Shown here piece by piece: positions 1-8,030 of a stretch of DNA of 64,000 bases (position 1 is the first letter of the stretch; each line of letters starts with the position of its first letter). The stretch is from Hoeflea_A sp965249925 (lineage in GTDB: Bacteria > Pseudomonadota > Alphaproteobacteria > Rhizobiales > Rhizobiaceae), in NCBI GenBank assembly GCA_965249925.1, contig OZ252260.1:4278001-4342000 (forward strand), given 5' to 3'. The position numbers and the translations under genes are program-made. Under the pieces are notes generated by a model. It worked only from the letters and a program-made list of their open reading frames with translations. It was not told the origin of the DNA and did not search any database.

Positions 1-2
1 TC

Positions 3-215
3 CAGATGTTGGCGGCGATTCTCAATGTTTCGTTGCGCTGGCTGATGAGCGGAGCTGGCGATGTCAAACTGGAAGGCGCTGGCAGATCAGCAGGCGCCCT
101 CAGTGCCGACAATGTTCGCGCGATCCTGACCGAGATGCGGAAGCTTGAGGTTAGTCTTTCCCAATCTGCAAAGAAACTCAATCAGCTGGAAAAAAGGCTG
201 CAAGAGACGCTTTAA
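3..215 (+). CDS. C-terminal end of an XRE-like DNA-binding regulator (5' truncated by the window)
   Basis: The frame is already open at the window edge, so only about the last 70 residues are visible and the true start lies upstream. The first residues (LAAILNVSLRWLMSGAGD) match the pattern that closes an XRE/Cro helix-turn-helix domain, where the last helix ends in a W-L-x-x-G-x-G-D motif. The remainder is a short helical tail with heptad-like leucines (residues about 35-69) that could form a small coiled coil for dimerisation. The next gene is convergent, so there is no operon information. The XRE assignment rests on one motif, and the target genes cannot be inferred. Confidence 0.55.
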   Translation, partial: QMLAAILNVSLRWLMSGAGDVKLEGAGRSAGALSADNVRAILTEMRKLEVSLSQSAKKLNQLEKRLQETL

Positions 216-224
216 CTTCTACGA

Positions 225-689
225 TCAAATCCAGCGGCGTACCCGCGCCTTGTAATCGATGTAGTCCTGCCCGAACTTTCGCTCCAGATACCGTTCCTCG
301 CGGACAATCACCTGGGTTTGAATAACGATGACGGCCGGAATGATCATGATGGCTGCGCCAAGGCTGGCGCCGCAGATCGCCAGTCCCAACTGCGCCACCG
401 CCATGCCGAGATAGATCGGGTTGCGCGTAAACCGATAGATCCCGCCGGTGACAAGTGCGGTCGTCGGGTGCCACGGCTCGACCGACGTGCCAGCCCGTCG
501 ATGACCGATGGTTGCTGAGATCGCCAGCGCTATACCGGTGAGCGCCACCACGCCACCTGCCATCAACGCAAGAGTTCCGGTGGCACGGCCGGCAAACCAC
601 GGCGAATCCCACCAGAGGCCGATCAGCGACGCCACCAGAAACACCAGCGGCGGGGGTATCTTGATCCCGGCGGTGTCAGGGTGCGCCAT
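225..689 (-). CDS. Isoprenylcysteine carboxylmethyltransferase / PEMT-like membrane methyltransferase
   Basis: This 154-residue integral membrane protein has about four hydrophobic segments (residues about 12-25, 40-62, 95-112 and 112-130). The C-terminal half contains the family signature: G-x-Y-R-x-x-R-N-P-x-Y-L-G followed by a later E-E-R-x-L-x-x-x-F-G-x-x-Y-x-x-Y block, which in this family (ICMT, PEMT, NnrU-like) forms the SAM-binding face and active site. Length is normal for the bacterial family. The substrate is unknown; bacterial members have been linked to lipid or small-molecule methylation, and most are uncharacterised. It lies downstream of usg on the same strand, 54 bp away, so co-transcription is possible. 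Confidence 0.8.
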   Translation of the reverse strand: MAHPDTAGIKIPPPLVFLVASLIGLWWDSPWFAGRATGTLALMAGGVVALTGIALAISATIGHRRAGTSVEPWHPTTALVTGGIYRFTRNPIYLGMAVAQLGLAICGASLGAAIMIIPAVIVIQTQVIVREERYLERKFGQDYIDYKARVRRWI

Positions 690-743
690 GGGTCAGATCT
701 CCGGAAAGTCGGGCACCGGCAGAGCCGCTGCCATCTCGATGGC

Positions 744-1013
744 TCAGTTGATCAGAAACTCACCGTTGATTCGGCGCCATTCGCCAGGTTTGATGAGATG
801 CTGATGGGTGTAGGCCACCGAATGGATCGGTCCATCGAGTTTTTCCTGCCAGAACTCCAGAAATCCGAACAGTCTGGGAAAATCCGGCGCCAGGTCGTAT
901 TCCTGCCAGATATAGGTTTGCAGCACGTCCTGAAAATCCGGCATACGGTAGTATATCTGTGCCGTCGTCAGGCCATGCCCAGCCAGCATCAACTCGATTT
1001 CCTTCGTCCTCAT
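744..1013 (-). CDS. usg: Usg family protein
   Basis: This 89-residue soluble protein matches the alphaproteobacterial Usg family over its full length. It opens with M-R-T-K-E-I-E-L-M-L, then has the conserved L-T-T-A-x-I-x-Y-R-M-P, W-Q-E-Y-D-L-A-P-D-F-P and F-L-E-F-W-Q blocks, and ends near L-I-K-P-G-E. The start is supported by an AGAGGG Shine-Dalgarno sequence just upstream. The family was first named from a reading frame near tryptophan biosynthesis genes, and its biochemical role is not established. Here it is followed by the methyltransferase-like gene on the same strand rather than by trp genes. Confidence 0.85.
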   Translation of the reverse strand: MRTKEIELMLAGHGLTTAQIYYRMPDFQDVLQTYIWQEYDLAPDFPRLFGFLEFWQEKLDGPIHSVAYTHQHLIKPGEWRRINGEFLIN

Positions 1014-1200
1014 ACGACCCTCTTTGGCGGTTGCTGTCTCCTCAATGATGCCAGATCGAAGCGATTTGTCAAAATAAGGTATCGATGAATCACAAACGAT
1101 AACAATATGTTAGCACTAATACCCCGTGAGTGCTACTGGCTTTTTTGGGCGAGGTGTGAACGGTTGCTTTCGTCGTCATGATTGAATCGTTGCGCCATCG

Positions 1201-2046
1201 GTGGTTGAACAACGTCTATATGCCCTTTTTGCCGTTTGGACCCACGTTGCTCTGGAGTCGCCATTGACACCGTTTTTTCGTGCGAGACCGACCATCGGGA
1301 AAGACGATGAGGAGTGGCAACTTGAGACATGGATTTGGCTTCTTGAGCATCTTGGCGGTATCGAGGGTCTGTCCCGATATCCGACAAAAGCTCCGTCACG
1401 GACCGATTTCCCGCCATCGGGTCTGGAAGGCATGGCGCATGTCGAAGCCGTTTTTGCACAGGTCGCTCGGTGCTTTGGCGTCAACCCAAAGGCATTTGAC
1501 ATCGAGGTCCAGGATGCCGACGTCGACCCGAACATCGCACCGCTGGGTGTCGTCCAAAATGCACCGCAAGGCCCGCTCGGGACCTACCAGCCGGACCGGA
1601 ACAGGCATCTTGTCACGGTCAATCCGAAAACCCTGAAAAACCTTGAGCAGCTGATCTCCACACTGGCCCATGAGATCTGTCATCCGATTCTTCTGGCTAT
1701 TCCGGAGGAACCGCCGGGCGGCAGCGATATGGAAGAATTTGCCACCGATTTGGCAATGGTATTCTTCGGCTTTGGCATTTTTGGCGCCAACAATGCCCTG
1801 GTGCACAATCAATACCGCGACGAGGCAACCGGAACGCAAGGGTGGTCGATCAGTCGCTCCGGCTATCTGACACAAAACGAGTGGGGGTATGCATTGGCGA
1901 TCAAAACCCTCCTGATGCCACACACCGAAGATGACGGGTCATCGCATCTTGTTGGCGGCGCCCTCGTCAACTACCGGAAAAACCTGAAATACCTGAACAG
2001 AAACATGGATCTGGTGCAAAGGCTTAGGACGGCGGGGCAGCTCTGA
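1201..2046 (+). CDS. Uncharacterised HExxH metallopeptidase-like protein
   Basis: I do not recognise a named family for this 281-residue protein. It contains a zincin-type motif H157-E-I-C-H161 in the helix T-L-A-H-E-I-C-H, followed about 17 residues later by E178-E179-x-x-x-D183. This is the spacing expected if a downstream acidic residue completes a zinc site, so a metal-dependent peptidase fold is a reasonable inference. No signal peptide is evident. The GTG start is weak. An overlapping frame at 1178-1264 begins with ATG and encodes a plausible N-terminal peptide, so a frameshift or a different start is possible. The third codon positions look less GC-rich than in neighbouring genes, a mild hint of a different origin. 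Confidence 0.6.
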   Translation: MVEQRLYALFAVWTHVALESPLTPFFRARPTIGKDDEEWQLETWIWLLEHLGGIEGLSRYPTKAPSRTDFPPSGLEGMAHVEAVFAQVARCFGVNPKAFDIEVQDADVDPNIAPLGVVQNAPQGPLGTYQPDRNRHLVTVNPKTLKNLEQLISTLAHEICHPILLAIPEEPPGGSDMEEFATDLAMVFFGFGIFGANNALVHNQYRDEATGTQGWSISRSGYLTQNEWGYALAIKTLLMPHTEDDGSSHLVGGALVNYRKNLKYLNRNMDLVQRLRTAGQL

Positions 2047-2219
2047 GATTTCAGTCGTAGCGCTGCAGGTCAATCACCGGTGCGGCAAACACGGCCTCCG
2101 ATTGACCTCTTTCGACGGCGCCGCTGCGGCGAGAATCGGTACGCGCCCGCTCGCCGTCGACGAGGTAATGCGGTGAGCGAGCGTCCGATAATAGGCGCGC
2201 TGATGCGAGCACCTGGCGC

Positions 2220-2234
2220 TTTACACAACTTTAC
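2220..2234 (-). promoter_or_regulatory. CpxR-box-like direct repeat upstream of the first Spy-like gene
   Basis: The + strand reads TTTAC-ACAAC-TTTAC, which on the opposite strand is GTAAA-N5-GTAAA, the consensus recognised by CpxR-type response regulators in enterobacteria. It sits about 90 bp before the start of the first Spy/CpxP-like gene, which is part of a locus with its own OmpR-type regulator. A second copy with the same spacing precedes the second Spy-like gene, so chance is unlikely. Binding by the local regulator is inferred. Confidence 0.6.
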
Positions 2235-2322
2235 ATAAGGGAAAAAAGACCGAAACGGCAACGACCGATACTGGATGCCTGGCGGGCGCGTTCCGCGCTC
2301 TTTGCTCGACAGGAGGTCAACC

Positions 2323-2727
2323 ATGAAACAGCTTCGTATCAGACCACGCAGTGCAATCTATACCGGCTTTCTACTTGTCACCTTCACGCTGCTTGCAACG
2401 CTCGTCCACGCGCAGACCCGTCCCGGCGAAGCGCCGCAAGTCCAGGACATGATCATCGAATTGCAACTGGACTCCGAACAGCAGGCGGCGGTTGTCCAGA
2501 TCATCGGCGAGTTCAGGGATTCCATGGACGCGATGATGGAACGACACGGGATCGACCCCTCGCAAGGGCGCCCGCCCTTGTTCAAGATGCGAGCCATTCG
2601 TTCTGAGATGCAGGCCAATGTCGCGACGATGGAGCAGCGGATGGCTGCCGTTTTGACACCGGAACAAATGCAGCGGTTCATGGCCATGCAGCAGGAGCAA
2701 CGGAGAAACCGGCGGGTTTGGCAGTAG
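2323..2727 (+). CDS. Spy/CpxP-like periplasmic protein
   Basis: This is a predicted 134-residue exported protein with a signal peptide (basic n-region to residue 10, hydrophobic core about 13-27, likely cleavage after V-H-A at 30). The mature part is helical and charged, with two LTxxQ-type motifs (L-D-S-E-Q-Q near 48, L-T-P-E-Q-M near the C-terminus), the hallmark of the Spy/CpxP family of envelope chaperones and stress sensors. I chose the ATG at 2323, preceded by AGGAGG eight bases upstream, over an in-frame ATG 48 bases earlier that would put charged residues before the signal peptide. The gene precedes a second Spy-like gene and a two-component system, as CpxP neighbours CpxRA in enterobacteria. 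Confidence 0.75.
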   Translation: MKQLRIRPRSAIYTGFLLVTFTLLATLVHAQTRPGEAPQVQDMIIELQLDSEQQAAVVQIIGEFRDSMDAMMERHGIDPSQGRPPLFKMRAIRSEMQANVATMEQRMAAVLTPEQMQRFMAMQQEQRRNRRVWQ

Positions 2728-2760
2728 AATCCGGCCGATGATCGGCGCCGCGATTGCGGC

Positions 2761-2775
2761 TTTACCTTTCTTTAC
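2761..2775 (-). promoter_or_regulatory. Second CpxR-box-like direct repeat, upstream of the second Spy-like gene
   Basis: The + strand reads TTTAC-CTTTC-TTTAC, again GTAAA-N5-GTAAA on the opposite strand, with the same 5-bp spacer as the copy at 2220. It lies 83 bp before the GTG start of the second Spy-like gene. The half-sites are identical at the two positions while the spacers differ, as expected for a protein-binding site rather than a recent duplication. Confidence 0.6.
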
Positions 2776-2858
2776 GTCCCCGAAAAACCAATGAAACGCC
2801 GCGTCACTACGTTTTGATCAGAGCGGATTTGCCGCCACCACTGTGAAGGAGAAGCACC

Positions 2859-3470
2859 GTGACGAACAACCAGCAGAAGCAACCATCGGATTGGCTGAGC
2901 AGCGGCAATCGCCGGCTTGTCGCCCTCGTGGTCGGTGTCGGCATCATCGCCGGCAGTGCCTTTGCCGTTCAAGCCTTTGCGCAGAGCAAAACCTACGAGC
3001 ATTTCAAACTCTACACGAGCGAGGACATCAGCAACGGCGGCGGCGGGGCCCTGCAGCTTGCCGGCTGGCGCAGCCACCGACGCAGCAGCTGGTCCGATTT
3101 GAGCAATGCCGAGATCGAAGAACGCATCACCCGTCTCGTCCGCCATGCGGCGATCGAGATCGACGCGACTCCCGATCAGCAATCCCAGATCATCGGTATT
3201 CTCACGCCGGTCGCCATCAACATGCAGGCATTGCGCGGTGAAATGCGCGGCACCGGGATGGAGTTTTTCGATCTGCTGACCGCGCCAACAGTCGATCGCA
3301 CCGCCATTGAGGCGCTGCGCGCTGAAAAACTTGCGGAAATCGACGAGATTAGCAAAGAATGGGTCACGGCCGTCACCGACGTGTCGATGGTGCTCACCGC
3401 CGAGCAGCGTGAACATGTCCAGGAACGCGTTGAAGATCTCCGGTCGATACGCGGCCGGTGGCGTCACTAA
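2859..3470 (+). CDS. Spy/CpxP-like envelope stress protein, membrane-anchored or exported
   Basis: This 203-residue protein has an N-terminal hydrophobic segment (residues about 20-41, ending A-V-Q-A-F-A-Q-S) acting as a signal peptide or anchor, and a helical periplasmic domain. The C-terminal third carries L-T-A-E-Q-R-E-H-V-Q, an LTxxQ motif of the Spy/CpxP family, and ends in a basic R-G-R-W-R-H tail. It starts with GTG, preceded by AAGGAG. It lies 131 bp after the first Spy-like gene and 41 bp before the response regulator. A periplasmic modulator of the adjacent histidine kinase is the likely role, by analogy with CpxP. Metal sensing, as in CnrX/ZraP relatives, is an alternative. Confidence 0.7.
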   Translation: MTNNQQKQPSDWLSSGNRRLVALVVGVGIIAGSAFAVQAFAQSKTYEHFKLYTSEDISNGGGGALQLAGWRSHRRSSWSDLSNAEIEERITRLVRHAAIEIDATPDQQSQIIGILTPVAINMQALRGEMRGTGMEFFDLLTAPTVDRTAIEALRAEKLAEIDEISKEWVTAVTDVSMVLTAEQREHVQERVEDLRSIRGRWRH

Positions 3471-3511
3471 TCCACCCGCAGATATGCGGACCGAGACGGC
3501 ATGCTCATCCG

Positions 3512-4198
3512 ATGACTCACCGCGTTCTGCTGATAGAAGACGACAGACGACTTGCCGAGATGGTCCGCGACTATCTCGGCGAGTCCGATTTTGAGGTGAC
3601 CATCGCGGAAGCCGGACAGCAGGGGCTGGACCTGCACAGGAGCGGCCAGTTCGACGCCGTGCTTCTCGATCTCATGTTGCCGGACATGGATGGGCTGGAC
3701 GTCTGCCGTGCTCTGCGTCAGCACGCACGCACGCCGATCATGATGCTCACCGCCAAGGGCGAACCGCTCGACCGGATCGTCGGTCTCGAACTCGGCGCCG
3801 ACGACTATCTGCCGAAGCCCTTCGAACCGCGTGAGTTGCTGGCCCGCCTGCGTGCCATACTGCGGCGCGGCCGCGACGACGATCCATCCGGCGTCATGCG
3901 GTTCGGCAGTCTGGAAATCGATTCTCACGCCATGGAGGCGCGCCTTGACGGCCGCGTGTGCGCCCTTACGGCCCACCAGTTCAAGCTGCTTGAGATTCTC
4001 GCGCAACGTGCCGGTCGGGTGTTGAGCCGCGACACGATCATGAACGCGTTGAAGGGTGAGAACCTGGCCGCATTCGACCGGTCGATTGACGTGCATGTCT
4101 CGCGGATTCGCGCCGAAATCGAGCAGGATCCGAACCGGCCGCGCCGTCTGATCACAGTGCGCGGCGCCGGTTATGTTTTTGCCCGTTCGCAGGATTGA
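3512..4198 (+). CDS. OmpR/PhoB-family response regulator (CpxR-like)
   Basis: This 228-residue two-domain regulator has an N-terminal receiver domain with the acidic pair D10-D11, the phospho-acceptor D53 (in L-L-D-L-M-L-P-D-M-D-G), the conserved T in M-L-T-A-K-G and the K of Y-L-P-K-P-F. The C-terminal half is a winged-helix DNA-binding domain (L-T-A-H-Q-F-K-L-L-E through R-G-A-G-Y-V-F). I chose the ATG at 3512 because the receiver domain begins immediately after it (M-T-H-R-V-L-L-I-E-D-D); a longer reading would add an unrelated peptide overlapping the previous gene. The kinase gene follows 9 bp later. Its probable targets include the two Spy-like genes with TTTAC-N5-TTTAC boxes just upstream. 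Confidence 0.93.
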   Translation: MTHRVLLIEDDRRLAEMVRDYLGESDFEVTIAEAGQQGLDLHRSGQFDAVLLDLMLPDMDGLDVCRALRQHARTPIMMLTAKGEPLDRIVGLELGADDYLPKPFEPRELLARLRAILRRGRDDDPSGVMRFGSLEIDSHAMEARLDGRVCALTAHQFKLLEILAQRAGRVLSRDTIMNALKGENLAAFDRSIDVHVSRIRAEIEQDPNRPRRLITVRGAGYVFARSQD

Positions 4199-4207
4199 CC
4201 TGATCGC

Positions 4208-5470
4208 ATGCTGAGGCGCCGCCTTTACCTCAAGATCTATCTGACCCTGATCGCCAGCCTGGTGCTGATGATCGTGCTGGGGGTTATCCTGTGGGCAGTT
4301 TTCGATCGCGATAGCGCCGAGAGCACCATGCTTGACAGGGCCGAACTGCTCGCCGCACTGGTTCTGCCTCCAGAAGACGCATCGGCAGCGGAGCAGCGGC
4401 GGTTCCTGTCGCGGCTGGGCCGCGATCTGGACGTGGAAATCAGCCTTTATGACGCTTCCGGCGATCTCATCGCTGGTTTTGGTAATCCGACCCTGCCGCC
4501 TCGCCGCAAACTCGGTGAAAGCGCCTGGTACCGCGGCCAGGGTGGTCCGGTGCTTTCGCTCACCCTGCCGGACGGCCGCTGGCTGGTCATCGATCCGGAA
4601 CGGGATTCCGAATTTCGACCCCTGCTCGGGCTGGTGTTCATGCTCGGGCTAGCGGCCCTGTGCGTCGGTCTGGCCGCATTTCCGCTGGTCCGTCAGTTGA
4701 CCCGCCGCCTGGAAGATCTGCAGCGCGGGGTCGAGAGCATCGGCGCTGGCGACCTACGCGCCCGTGTCGCAGTGCGTGGCCACGACGAGGTTGCCCAGCT
4801 TGCCGTAAGCTTCAACGAGGCAGCCGAGAAGATTGAACGGCTGGTTGGCGCCCACCGTCTTCTCCTTGCCAATGCGTCGCATGAATTGCGTACGCCGCTG
4901 TCACGCATCCGGCTGGGTCTCGAAATGACCGAGGGCCGCGACAACCCGGAACGCCGCGCCGCGCTGCGTCAGGACATCGCCGAACTGGACGCGCTGATCG
5001 ACGAGATCCTGCTGATGAGCCGGCTCGACGACGACACGCGCCTTGAAAGCGAGCAGAACGTCGATCTGGTGGCACTGGCAGCTGAAGAGTGCGCCCGCTA
5101 CGACGGTTGCTCGGTCAGTGGCACGGCGCCGGAGATTCGCGGCGATCCGCTGCTGTTGCACCGGCTTTTGCGCAATCTTTTGGAAAACGCACAGAAGCAC
5201 GGAAAACCGCCGGTGACGGTCGAGCTTGGCAATACGGCAGACGCCGTGACGCTCATCGTCCGCGACAGCGGCGCCGGCATTCGGGCGTCTGAACGCGAAA
5301 AAGTGTTTCAGCCCTTCTACCGCGGCTCCGGCAAACAGAATGTCAAGGGGTATGGACTTGGCCTTCCCTTGGTCCGGCAGATTGCGGAAGCCCATGGCGG
5401 AACCGCCACCCTGGTGAATCCGGAAGGGCATCAGTCGGCGGTACAAGTCGTGTTACCGCGGCCACAATAG
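4208..5470 (+). CDS. Sensor histidine kinase (CpxA-like)
   Basis: This 420-residue inner-membrane kinase has TM1 at about 10-32, a periplasmic loop of about 110 residues, TM2 at about 141-161 and a HAMP linker at about 162-214. The dimerisation/phosphoacceptor helix carries H225 in A-S-H-E-L-R-T-P-L. Then come the N box (N-L-L-E-N-A-Q-K-H-G), the G1 box (D-S-G-A-G-I) and the G2 box (G-Y-G-L-G-L-P-L-V). All catalytic motifs look intact. Together with the response regulator (9 bp apart) and the two Spy-like periplasmic proteins it forms a Cpx-like envelope-stress system. The stimulus is inferred: misfolded periplasmic protein or metal. Confidence 0.92.
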   Translation: MLRRRLYLKIYLTLIASLVLMIVLGVILWAVFDRDSAESTMLDRAELLAALVLPPEDASAAEQRRFLSRLGRDLDVEISLYDASGDLIAGFGNPTLPPRRKLGESAWYRGQGGPVLSLTLPDGRWLVIDPERDSEFRPLLGLVFMLGLAALCVGLAAFPLVRQLTRRLEDLQRGVESIGAGDLRARVAVRGHDEVAQLAVSFNEAAEKIERLVGAHRLLLANASHELRTPLSRIRLGLEMTEGRDNPERRAALRQDIAELDALIDEILLMSRLDDDTRLESEQNVDLVALAAEECARYDGCSVSGTAPEIRGDPLLLHRLLRNLLENAQKHGKPPVTVELGNTADAVTLIVRDSGAGIRASEREKVFQPFYRGSGKQNVKGYGLGLPLVRQIAEAHGGTATLVNPEGHQSAVQVVLPRPQ

Positions 5471-5868
5471 TCCGGTCCAATCCACCCGGGTCTCAATCCT
5501 GGACACTCGGAGGGACGCGAAACGCGTCGCATTCGCCGGTTTCGAGCGTGGCGCTCGCTGCAACCTATACGGATACAGCTCATTCTGCGAATCGGCCCCA
5601 CCGTTGCACAGAGAAATCTGTCCGGGGGCGGCATTGTGATCCCCCTGCGCAACCTGACCGGCACCACGCCCGAAGCCCGATGGCCGTGTAGGGCGACCTA
5701 CAGCAGCCGTAGTGTCTCGCAATCCCGCGGCCCCTCGCCGAAGCCCCCACCATCTGGGGTGGAAAATCCGTCGAACATGAAACACTCTGGTCGACGTTCA
5801 CCCGATTCCTTATTGCGGACGGCTGTTCCGACAGCGTGAACTTATTTGAGAAATAAATTGGGAAAACA
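5471..5868. other. 398-bp intergenic region with no supported gene
   Basis: Between the kinase and the AraC-type regulator the frames on both strands are short, overlap each other and show no family motifs. The last 40 bases before the regulator are AT-rich and probably hold its promoter, but no clear -35/-10 pair stands out. I see no tRNA, riboswitch or strong hairpin here. Confidence 0.5.
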
Positions 5869-6930
5869 ATGCGTACGAGGACAATGCACGAAAAAAACAG
5901 GACAAAACACGACACTCCCCTGCAGCCGAAAACACTGGGGAGTGTCGCGACCGCTACGATGATGTTCGCCATTGCGCGTGGCATACCGGCCGAACGCATT
6001 ACGGCGGAAACCGGTCTTACCCAGGTCGATCTTCTTGATCCGAACGCCCGCCTGGCACAGGGCATCATCCCGAAAATCTGGCGTTTGCTGACAACGACTT
6101 ATCCCGGCGAGGTGCTGTCGATCGAAATGGCCAAGGCAACACCGTTTTCAATCATGGGTATAATGGCACAAGGTTTGGGATATGCGCCGACCATGCGTGC
6201 CGCCCTCGATCTGCTGCAACGCAATGGACCGGTTCTTTCCGATGGGCTTGAGATCACGGTCATTGAGCGAGCCGATGAAATCGAGGTCGTCACCGATCAC
6301 CCGATGCTTGTCGTGGACGAAGGCGCCGCGATCGAGCTGGCCTATGCTCTTGGCCGGCGGGTCATCGTAGAAATCGGTGGATTGACGGGTGCCATCATTC
6401 GCATCGACTTCTCACACAATCCGTTCGGGCCGATTGATGTCTACGAGGCGTTCTTCGACGCTGATGTCCGTTTCGAACAGGGTATCAATCGTGCTGTTTT
6501 CTCTCGCCATTTGTTCGACAGGCCGGTCCCCCATGCCAACGCCATGCTGTTCAGTTATGTCCATCAACACCTCGAGCAAACCCGCCGCAAACTGGCCGAT
6601 GCGACGATGCCGGAGGTTTTGCAACGGGTTTACGCAGCGGTTTCGAAAAACGCCGAAAGCGGCGACTATAGTGCGGCGTCGATTGCAAAGCGCATGAATA
6701 TGAGCTTGCGTACACTGCAACGATTGACCCGGGAGCATGGCGTGGAAGTTCGGCAACTGATTGACGAGGCGCGAGCCCAGAACGCCCGCCAGCTTTTGAG
6801 CGATACGAGCCTCAGCACGGACATGATTGCCCATGTCCTTGGCTATTCCGATGACCGGGCGTTCCGGCGCGCGTTCAAGCGTTGGTCCGGACAAACGCCA
6901 TCGGAGTACCGCGAGTCAATTTTGTCCTAA
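5869..6930 (+). CDS. AraC-family transcriptional regulator with arabinose-binding-like N-terminal domain
   Basis: This 353-residue regulator has an N-terminal domain of about 240 residues that resembles the Arabinose_bd-type (PF12625-like) domain seen in ArgR/OruR/GbdR-type proteobacterial AraC regulators. The C-terminal 100 residues are a canonical AraC double helix-turn-helix: S-A-A-S-I-A-K-R-M-N-M-S-L-R-T-L-Q-R-L, then I-A-H-V-L-G-Y-S-D-D-R-A-F-R-R-A-F-K-R-W, closing with G-Q-T-P-S-E-Y-R. Two ATG codons lie in the first six codons and the exact start is uncertain. It is convergent with the alcohol dehydrogenase gene only 5 bp away, so it does not share that promoter, and its target is unknown. 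Confidence 0.88.
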   Translation: MRTRTMHEKNRTKHDTPLQPKTLGSVATATMMFAIARGIPAERITAETGLTQVDLLDPNARLAQGIIPKIWRLLTTTYPGEVLSIEMAKATPFSIMGIMAQGLGYAPTMRAALDLLQRNGPVLSDGLEITVIERADEIEVVTDHPMLVVDEGAAIELAYALGRRVIVEIGGLTGAIIRIDFSHNPFGPIDVYEAFFDADVRFEQGINRAVFSRHLFDRPVPHANAMLFSYVHQHLEQTRRKLADATMPEVLQRVYAAVSKNAESGDYSAASIAKRMNMSLRTLQRLTREHGVEVRQLIDEARAQNARQLLSDTSLSTDMIAHVLGYSDDRAFRRAFKRWSGQTPSEYRESILS

Positions 6931-6935
6931 TCAGA

Positions 6936-7964
6936 CTATGGTGCCGATCGGGTTGGTAGGTCCGGAACCAGGACCGCCGCACCAGTGAGAGTTCCGGCTC
7001 TGAGGTCGGACAGTGCCCGGTTGGCCTGCTCGAGCGGGTAGGGATGGACCTCAGTCCGGATCGGGACCGTGGCGGTCAGGTCGAGGAACTCGCGTCCGTC
7101 CTGGCGTGTCAGGTTAGCCACCGACCTGATGCTGCGTTCTTCCCACAGGATCGCATAGGGAAAGCTCGGGATATCGCTCATGTGGATGCCTGCGCACACA
7201 ACCGTGCCGCCCTTCCTGACCGCTCTGAGCGCCGTCGGTACGAGATCCCCGACCGGCGCAAACAGGATGGCGGCATCGAGCGGCTCCGGTGGGGGCTCAT
7301 GCGATCCGCCCGCCCAGGCGGCCCCCAGTTGCAGCGCGAATTCCTGCGCCTGGTGGTCGCCTGGACGTGAGAAGGCGTAGACGGTGCGACCCTGCTGGCG
7401 GGCCAGTTGCGCCAGTATGTGCGCCGCCGCGCCAAATCCATAGAGGCCAAGCTTTTCCGCCTCACCGGCCATGCGGTAAGAGCGGTAGCCGATTAGACCG
7501 GCGCACATCAGCGGCGCCTGTGCGACCGAATCGCCCTGTTCCGGCAGCGCAAAGCAATAGCGGGCATCGGCGACCGTGTAGTCAGCATAGCCACCGTCAA
7601 TCTGGTAGCCCGTGAAACCAGGGGCGTCGCACAGATTTTCGTGACCGGAGCGGCAGTAGCGGCATGTGTCGCAGCTGTAACCGAGCCATGGGATTCCGAC
7701 ACGTGTGCCAATCGCCATGTCTTTGACGTCGCGACCGGTGGCGACCACACGACCGACAATCTCATGACCTGGTATGATAGGCCGTTTCGGATGCTCGAGA
7801 TCGCCGTCGACCACATGCAGGTCGGTCCGGCACACCCCGCAGGCCAGGACCTTAACAAGCACCTGGCGCGCCCCCGGTTGTGGAACCGGCAGCTCGCGCA
7901 GCTTGAGTTCCGTGCCGGGGCGGTCGAGGACCATGGCTCTCATGGTTGATTGATTATTCGCCAT
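6936..7964 (-). CDS. Zinc-dependent alcohol dehydrogenase (AdhP-like)
   Basis: This 342-residue medium-chain dehydrogenase/reductase should interconvert primary alcohols and aldehydes with NAD(P). The catalytic zinc ligands are visible: C in C-G-V-C-R-T-D-L-H, then G-H-E, and the later cysteine in the L-M-C-A-G block. The structural zinc loop is complete (C-D-T-C-R-Y-C-R-S-G-H-E-N-L-C). The cofactor domain has G-x-G-x-x-A in L-Y-G-F-G-A-A-A-H. It is the last gene of a minus-strand run behind the Lon-like protease and the Usp-like gene, 66 bp after the latter, so it probably belongs to the FixK-box-controlled operon. Fermentative or low-oxygen redox balancing is a consistent role. Confidence 0.9.
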   Translation of the reverse strand: MANNQSTMRAMVLDRPGTELKLRELPVPQPGARQVLVKVLACGVCRTDLHVVDGDLEHPKRPIIPGHEIVGRVVATGRDVKDMAIGTRVGIPWLGYSCDTCRYCRSGHENLCDAPGFTGYQIDGGYADYTVADARYCFALPEQGDSVAQAPLMCAGLIGYRSYRMAGEAEKLGLYGFGAAAHILAQLARQQGRTVYAFSRPGDHQAQEFALQLGAAWAGGSHEPPPEPLDAAILFAPVGDLVPTALRAVRKGGTVVCAGIHMSDIPSFPYAILWEERSIRSVANLTRQDGREFLDLTATVPIRTEVHPYPLEQANRALSDLRAGTLTGAAVLVPDLPTRSAP

Positions 7965-8030
7965 GGCCGTTTCCTCGCGTCAGCTCGAAATCAAGTCGGC
8001 TTCGGGCAGCCGATAGCGGGCAAAATCGGT

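Noticed and set aside
5453..6068. Minus-strand frames between the kinase and the AraC-type gene
   Set aside because: Short, mutually overlapping, no motif; they partly run antisense into the AraC-type gene.
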